This document shows, one piece after another, positions 57,521 through 64,000 of a stretch of 64,000 bases of DNA. The stretch's first letter is position 1. Every line of letters starts with the position of its first letter. This DNA is from Atrichornis clamosus (lineage: Eukaryota > Chordata > Aves > Passeriformes > Menuridae). The DNA lies in NCBI GenBank assembly GCA_013400975.1, contig WBMZ01014009.1, forward strand, positions 1 through 64,000. Reading direction: 5' to 3'. Made by a program: the position numbers and the translations under genes. Below the pieces are notes generated by a model. That model made no database searches. It was given only the letters and a program-made list of their open reading frames with translations, and was not told where the DNA came from.

Positions 57521-57830
57521 TGGAAACCACAGTTTCTCTCCCTCCTGCACTCCAACTGTCTCAGACCTCCAGCATTTGGGGATAAGGTTGGGCATTTTCT
57601 ACAGATGACAGAAAGTTTGGTGTATGCACACAGGAGGCTTTAACTTGTGTTTCATTTGCTTCTTTTTTTCTTCTTTTTTCTTTTGGTAGACAAATAGCTG
57701 TCATTTTCCCTTTTAAAATGAAGTTTGTACAGATTCCTGCATACTGCTGGATGTGCAGGGTGAAAGTGCCTGGTGCAGCATGTGCAGGAACACGACCATG
57801 TGTGTGCACACAGACAGGATGGGTGGGAGA

Positions 57831-57878
57831 GGATGGATGGATGGATGGATGGATGGATGGATGGATGGATGGATGGAT
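57831..57878. repeat. (GGAT)12 microsatellite
   Basis: Twelve perfect GGAT units are flanked by degenerate GGGTGGGAGA on the left and AGACAGACGG on the right. Likely to vary in length between individuals. Frames across it translate as Trp-Met-Asp-Gly or Ile-His-Pro-Ser repeats. Confidence 0.98.
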
Positions 57879-59575
57879 AGACAGACGGGAAGCAGTGGCA
57901 CACACCCCCACAGCCTGGCTGGTGCCAAGGGGAGTGTGCACAGCAGTGCCGGCACAGCCGCCAGCACTGGCGTGTGTGTGCAGACGCTGCAGGTGCGCTC
58001 CCCCAGCAAGCCAAAGCTCCTGCACGCCTGCCCAGCGTGGGCACACTCACCACAGGGAATGGGCTGGAGGGGTAAGGGAGGGTGAAAACAGCCCGAGGAT
58101 GGGGTGGCACTTTGGTACTGACGCTCCTTATTGAAAGGGACAGCTGCCTACACCGCCACACAGCATTATAGGAAACAGCTCTCAGGGAAAACAACAAAAA
58201 AGCCCCAGTCCTCAAAACAACAAATATATCCAACACTTGTTACCCTGGCAGGAGCTCAGGGGCGTGCAGGACTCCAAAACAGCTGGGCAAAGAGCTTCCA
58301 AGCCGAGTGGGAGAAGGCCATCCTTTCACTGCATGGGGAAGGGGATGGAAGGAGCTGGTGCAGAGTGCAGTGCATCAGGTGCTTTCAGCCATGCCAAGAC
58401 AGTTGGCAAAGAGCTTGAGGTAGGATCAGGCCCTTCAGGAAAGGAGGCTGATGCCTCCAGTTGGGTGTGCAGGTTTATGACCTTGGTCATCCAAAGTGGA
58501 GTCCTTGGCAGGTGAGGACAGGCACCAGCTCTAAGAGCAGAGCACGGGCTCTCAGATAACACAGAGGCACTGCAGGGTCCCAGTGCAGGTGCGTCCTGGG
58601 CCAGGTGATTCAGGCATGTGGGCAACCTCCCACCTGGACAGCCCCATGGACCACAAAGGGAACACAGGAGCCAAGGGTCCTTCTCAATGTGAAGAAAGGG
58701 ACAGCTGTGCTGGGGAAAGAGCTGAGGCACCAGGCAAGAAGGCAGCTGAACCCACGAACACCCTGAGATACTGGAGCCGAACAAGCACAGCTTCTTACAG
58801 ACAGGCTGGTCCTGCAGCTCAGATTTGTCCCAGCCCATTGGGACTATGTCACTGGAAAACCGCTGCACAGAGGGAAGCCTCTGCAACTTGGAACAAGCAG
58901 GGCTCCTGGCCCTCTGAACATGGGACAGAAAGGCTCCTGGGTCCTCCTTTTCTCTGCAGAACAAGGGGCTTGGTGAGAATGAAGGTGGAGAAGAAAGCAC
59001 AGAGGGAGGGGACAGCACTGGGAAGAATTATGAGTGAAGGAAGAGAAGGTGGCGCTGAGCCATGGACGGGATAGGGAAGAGTACGGATTCATGGGCCCCA
59101 GCTCAACCAAAACTTAGTTCAATAAAAAAGTTAATTGCTGAGGAACCAAATAGAAGAAACCCCCCAGGCTGAAAACTGCTCAGAGTCTTTAATTAGCCAA
59201 AAAACCAAAGTGGTTAGAGGAAAATGAGAGTGTAAGAGGGGATCCCGAGGGAGTACTTATGCTACTCCCCCTTCTCTCCTTCATCACCAAACAGCCCAGG
59301 GTAGGGCCATGGTAGCAGCCTCTTTGATAGCAGATTGGAGAGAAGCATTTGGAGCTGGTTTCTTTTTACTGTCCAGAAGATGAGAGCCCCAGCCAGTCAA
59401 ACTTCGATTTGAATCAGGCATCTAGTAAGCCCAGGGATTCCAGAGCCTTCCATTCAACTGCATGTCAGTGCCTGACAGAAAGGCAGGGAATGCCCTTCCT
59501 ATATGCATTGGGACTGCTGGTTCTCTGGCCCCTTTAGGGCAAAGGAAAGTAAATTATCCCATAGGCATAATCCAC
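57879..59575. other. Noncoding, nothing recognised
   Basis: Open frames on both strands at 58326-59074 overlap one another and show no domains or splice context. Confidence 0.5.
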
Positions 59576-59605
59576 CAAAAAAAAAAGAAAAAAAAGAAAA
59601 GGAGC
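59576..59605 (+). repeat. Poly-A/AAAAG simple repeat
   Basis: Nearly pure A with isolated G's; no retrotransposed body or target-site duplication could be recognised upstream. Confidence 0.85.
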
Positions 59606-62600
59606 AAAGAAGCTACAGGTTGGAAGTCTGGAAGCAGCTTGTTCTTTAACGAGCTGAAGGATCATCCATACAAATGTACCCATTTCTGCTAAATTCCACC
59701 AACAAATTCAGAGCTCTTCCTAATCCCTACACAGGCTGGCAACTGTCTGAACAGCCACATTCCCATGTGCCCAGTAACTTGCCAGCCATTTCTTCTACTG
59801 CTTTAAGAGGAAAGCAAAGCCAAGATGAGAGAAGAAGTGCCTGAGTCACTTAGCTCTTCTGCTACCCCCACACACAGTTCACACCTTGCCCCTTAATTCC
59901 TGCCCAAGGCAACTGGACTGGGTTTGGCGTCTCACCCACGCAATTCTCCTCACTCTCCCTTCTGTGAAGGGCTCACAGTCTCTCGAGTGAAAGCTCTCCA
60001 TTCAATACAGGCAACACGGACTCACCCTATGCCCCCATGGGACAAAAGAAGGACACAACCTGGAATCGAAGAGCAAGAGTCAAGAGCACCAGTACGTTAC
60101 CTGTGAATGGCACTGGAATATGTGACCACCCCTAGGAGCTGGTTATGGATCCTGCAGTCATCTAAGCTCAGAGCCTCCCCTGAATAATGGTTTTATGAAT
60201 GATAATAAATAAATGAAAAAAGAAAAAGGGCCCTCAAGAACAGCATGCATGAGAAAAGAACACCTTATGGAGGAAACATTCAGCTCATCCTGACTTCCAG
60301 GCTGATTCCACACTGCTCCAGCCTACCCCCTGTCCTGGTGCCTATCTAGCTGGGAAATCACAGACAATCAGGGAGGCTGTTCCAGGGAATTTCCTTCAGC
60401 AAATCTGAAACTTCCTCCTGGGACTGTCCTCCTACTGGCTTATTACTGCCTCACAAAACAAAGTGAGGGCCACAATCTTCCCCAGAAGTGGCTCTACCTT
60501 TGCTCTTCTCTCTGAGGCAGCACTTAGGGTCACAAATACGGCACACAGGGTTTGGACAGAGGGAGTGGAGTGGAGGAGGGCTTGAGACTCGTAATGGTAG
60601 GAAACAGAGTAAACATAGATGTTATGCAAAGAGAGAGAAGGAGGGAGGTACTCCAGGAGACTGTAAATTCATATTTGTAATTACTTCCTCATGTTTTTCA
60701 GCACTCCTCAGTCAAGTTTGATTAAAATCCTTCCCAGGGAAGACACTCCATAGAGAAAACTGCAATGGAACAGGCAGCTTGTGGAGTTTGCAGAATTGCT
60801 GGGGTGGGCGCTAAAAGCAGTAGTTTGGGAGCTGGGTACGGATCAGCTTCCCCCTCAACATGGCTCCATGCCCCATGGGAAGCCACCCTTCGGACACAGT
60901 GCTCCAGTTCAGGTCTGCCTGTTCTCACACTATCAGTGTACAAATTAGAACACTCCCTACCTCATCCCTCAGACACAGAGCTGATGTGATTCAGTTTCCA
61001 CAACAGCCTTTCTAAGTGGCAGAGAGGGTTCTCCCAGGAGCATGTAACAACTTCCTATGAAACGTATGCCTCAGCAGACAGGGGAAGCTTATGTTCCCTT
61101 CCACCCAAGAGTCCCTTACACAGGGGCTACTATTCTCCACAATGAAAAGCAGGGCTCAAGACCTCACCTCCTTGTTCGGTTATTCAGGGGAGAGAAAGCC
61201 TCAGATCTGGCAGGTAACAGTAACTTACGTGTTACAGAGATCCTTCCAAAAGCATGAAAAGGAAGCACAGTAACAGAGAAGGAGGACTAAGGGAGAGGCC
61301 ACTTTTGTCACCTTCAGTCCTAAGCAGCCTTGGCACCATCCTTACTGGCACCAGCTGTCACTGGGCAGAAGTGGTCTTCCCAGTGGACAGGACAGTTTAA
61401 CAAAGTTCCCTCAGAGATATTTCCAGAAATGGCTTCAGGGTGAAAAGGTCAAAGGCTCAGAAACCCTCCCATCACCATCTCAGGGTTACTAATTGTGCAC
61501 GGTATTTCTGTCTGATCCATTCCCTCTTTCTGCTGGCTGTAGGAACCTCTATTGCCTACAGTTAAGCAGATCCCAGGTTCTTGTGTCCCCTCTGTGTTCT
61601 CTGTCCATCCACAGTCAAGATGTTCATCCAGTGCTGCAGCCAACTCCCACACCGCATCTCCCACTCTGAGAGTCCTTCCAAGCCCCTGGAAGACAGGATG
61701 TGAGTACAGTCAATTCTCCCTCCTGATCTTGACCCTGCTCTTCCAAGCTCCCTGTGGGAAGGGATGCCCCAGGATCAGGGCTAGCGACCACAGAAGGTAA
61801 GCAGCACCAGAGGCTTTTTATTTATTGTTGATGCTGTGGCAAGAGTGAGATGAAGAGATGGTGCTGGATATCAGCCACTGAGTTCCCCATGTGGCTCTGG
61901 GGAAATCATGATTACCTTGACGCCTGGTTCCTTTCCCTTCTCTCCCCCCTTCCCTTCCTGCTCTGAATATCCGAGTATCTTAGCGCTCATGTGAGTAAGG
62001 AACAGATCCTGCGACAATCAGCTGTGCTGGACAGGCAGGTTATGATGAGCTTCCTCTCCTACATGCATCTGCCAGGACACACACTTCACAGTTCAGCTAG
62101 CCAGAAGACAGGTGCCCTGTACTGCCCATGCTGGTGTGCAAACAAATGATAAAACACCCTGTCTTGTGTTCTGGTTGTGGTTGCTCTCCATCGCATGCAA
62201 GACACAGGTCATGGAGATGACTCCAGCCAGCTCTGCAATCTTTTTGTGCTTCCTTCCCATCTAACCTGTGCCCAGCCTGTGTCAGAAGGATCTAAGGAAA
62301 CAGAAAGATCCCAACTGCACCTCCAATCCTACATTCAGGACTACCACTGTCCTTAGAACAGAAGTGCAGAAAATTATGTTTTATGCCACCGCAGATACAG
62401 TCAGGCAGAGGAAGAGGGCTCGTTCTCCACAAAAAGCTCTTGTAAGCTGAGATGTGAGTACATCAGTCAACAGGCGGGAGATCACAAAGTCACTGTCTAA
62501 AACCTGCAATCATGGCAGCCTAAGCCAGTAAGGTGCATGCAGTCAGAGCAACATAGATGAGCATGACTAACTGGAGATCTGCCCAGTCTTTGGGAGCTGC

Positions 62601-63313
62601 ATCAAGGCATGCCTACACAGGCAGTGGGGGACAGCAGTGTGCCCAGGACCTGATGCTGCCCTGCTGCCTCTGGAAGTGACATGCCTGGGATGGAGGGTGC
62701 ACATGCTGCTGACCACACACTGGATATGGGAGAACAGGGGGACCCAAATGCCCTGGGAGCAGGGGAGTGTGTCTGGATGCATAGGAGGCAGCAACTTGTG
62801 CTGTGTGGCAAGAGTGTGATGAAGTGAGGCAAAGCCCTGCACCTCATCCTCCCCACTGGAAAAATGCCCGAGCTGTGTTTGGAGAGGGGAACCTCTCTGA
62901 GAAACCCAGAGGTGGTTTGAGGGGGGCCTCCAACTCCAAAGTCATCCAGATTTCTGAGGTAATTAATTTACTGCTGAAAGAAGGAGCAGGAAGAGGAATA
63001 AAAGAGCCTTTGTACTTAGGGTGGGGCAGGAGCATAGGAAGTCATTTCAGAGAATAAGGAGTTGGGGGCAAACAAAAACAAAAAATAAAAATAACAAACT
63101 GATTGACAAGCTTACAAGGAAAGCCACATTTTTAACATTCTTAATCCTGAGAATAAACACACAGCGAGGAATGAGCACAGGGCTGGCTGTCCTCAGGCAT
63201 CACTGGGAGAGACTGGGTTTCGTGCAAGCAAGAGATTTTGTGCTGGTGGCTGTTGTGAATGGGCCTGCTCAAGCCAAGAGAGATGTGTGAAAGTGTGTAA
63301 GGAAAATAGAGCA
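59606..63313. other. Noncoding, nothing recognised
   Basis: The least structured part of the window: about 3.7 kb of mixed composition without repeats, CpG clusters or exon-like frames that I can support. Confidence 0.5.
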
Positions 63314-63361
63314 GAGGACACTAAAATCAAAGGCTCAGAGGACATTAAAATCAAAGACTCA
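63314..63361. repeat. 24-bp tandem duplication carrying TCF/LEF-like sites
   Basis: GAGGACACTAAAATCAAAGG at 63314 and GAGGACATTAAAATCAAAGA at 63338 have a 24-base period and differ at few positions. Each carries an ATCAAAG core (63326-63332 and 63350-63356), the TCF/LEF consensus. Confidence 0.85.
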
Positions 63362-63629
63362 CTTGAATCTGAAATCTTTCTGCTTTTTTTGTTTCATGCT
63401 CTCTATACTACTGCTGTTTTAACACAATCAAAATTACACTAGAAATAGAACCAAATGAGTCCCACTCAACAGTGGAAATACAGTGGCACTTTGAGAATTC
63501 TGCATCTTCCCACCCCAGTCAGCTGACACTGTGTGGCCCCACTCCCTGCTTTCATCTGATTCCCACCCACCCCCAAAACATTCTTCAAATTTCTCCAGAA
63601 TAGCAGGAGTTAAAAGGCTGTTTTTAGTG
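63362..63629. other. Noncoding, nothing recognised
   Basis: Mixed composition without repeats or exon-like structure. Confidence 0.5.
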
Positions 63630-63790
63630 GCAGAGACACCTTTAGGAAGGGATTGAATTTACGCGTGGTACAGCCCATTCCCTGTTTATTAATAAGCTAT
63701 TTATCAATGGTGTTGCTTTTAATGCCATTTTGGCTTAATGTTGTTAATGAAATATAAATACCCACACTAATGATGTTGGTCAGGAGCAGT
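63630..63790. promoter_or_regulatory. Candidate conserved noncoding element
   Basis: GAATTTACGCGTGG, CTGTTTATTAATAAGCTATT, TTTATCAATGGTG, GGCTTAATGTTGTTAATG and ACTAATGATGTTGG are clustered. TTATTAATAA at about 63686 is a perfect palindrome typical of homeodomain or MEF2-like sites. Function inferred. Confidence 0.45.
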
Positions 63791-63944
63791 GTGGGCCACT
63801 GGCAGCTTTTGCAGGAGGGAGGCCAAACCACGGCTGCGTGTACGAGAGGCTGCAATGGCATGACTGCCAGCTCAGTCTCCAGAAGAGCTTCCCCATGTGC
63901 TCCCAACTACGAGACTGCCCAACCACAGAAGGATGAGGAAAGGT

Positions 63945-64000
63945 GGGATGGGATGGGATGGGATGGGATGGGATGGGATGGGATGGGATGGGATGGGATG
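63945..64000. repeat. (GGGAT)n pentanucleotide array cut by the window edge
   Basis: At least eleven perfect GGGAT units run to the last base. The true length is unknown. Such arrays are common in bird genomes and are prone to collapse in assemblies. Confidence 0.98.

Noticed and set aside
57652..58236. Protein frame with Ile-His-Pro-Ser repeats
   Set aside because: The repeats are the translated (GGAT)12 microsatellite.
58326..59018. 230-codon frame on the - strand
   Set aside because: A 163-codon + frame covers the same DNA; neither has a domain or splice context.

Overview
The window looks like vertebrate nuclear DNA, most likely from a bird and possibly a songbird. The best evidence is two CR1 LINE tails. 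The one at 9340-9449 (+) ends in the avian/reptile ATTCTATG-type terminal repeat. The one at 17938-18295 (-) starts, on the + strand, with the reverse complement of the same tail. There are also several old MIR-type SINE remnants, a very low overall density of interspersed repeats, no Alu/B1/L1-like sequence, and a GGGAT pentanucleotide array running off the right edge. Nothing bacterial, viral or organellar was seen.

I could not support any protein-coding gene. The open frames reach about 250 codons, but they lie in GC-rich, purine-rich or pyrimidine-rich DNA, encode low-complexity peptides, overlap on both strands and match no family I recognise. The window reads as a gene desert or a very long intron. 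The left end (1-598) is a strong CpG island that could be the promoter or first exon of a gene extending beyond the window, on either strand. A second CpG-rich block (4745-5095) ends at a near-consensus splice donor and is the best internal candidate for an alternative first exon or lncRNA exon.

The organised content is regulatory in style. About twenty AT-rich blocks of 80-400 bp are dense in homeodomain (TAAT), POU octamer, TCF/LEF and RFX X-box motifs and stand out from the GC-rich surroundings. They occur at about 5.1-5.5, 6.6-7.1, 9.8-10.0, 12.7, 17.2-17.9, 18.5-18.8, 25.7-25.9, 27.6-27.7, 31.7, 36.4-36.8, 41.2, 42.0-42.2, 45.9, 47.5-47.9, 48.3-48.5, 50.8-51.1, 52.8-53.2, 54.9-55.2, 57.4 and 63.6-63.8 kb. 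This is the pattern of conserved noncoding elements around a developmental transcription-factor gene. Conservation itself cannot be seen from one sequence, and I do not name the target gene. Several blocks sit directly beside CpG-rich patches, as described for poised enhancers with orphan CpG islands.

Between them lie purine/pyrimidine tracts, microsatellites, a G-quadruplex-prone minisatellite with an ambiguous base (20155-20262), and a short tandem array of NFI-like palindromes (44584-44750). There is also a 22-bp perfect palindrome (3417-3438) and a probable contig-join artefact inside the CR1 (around the N at 18042). No new biological 'system' is evident. The most interesting items are the motif architectures and the orphan CpG-island/enhancer pairing.
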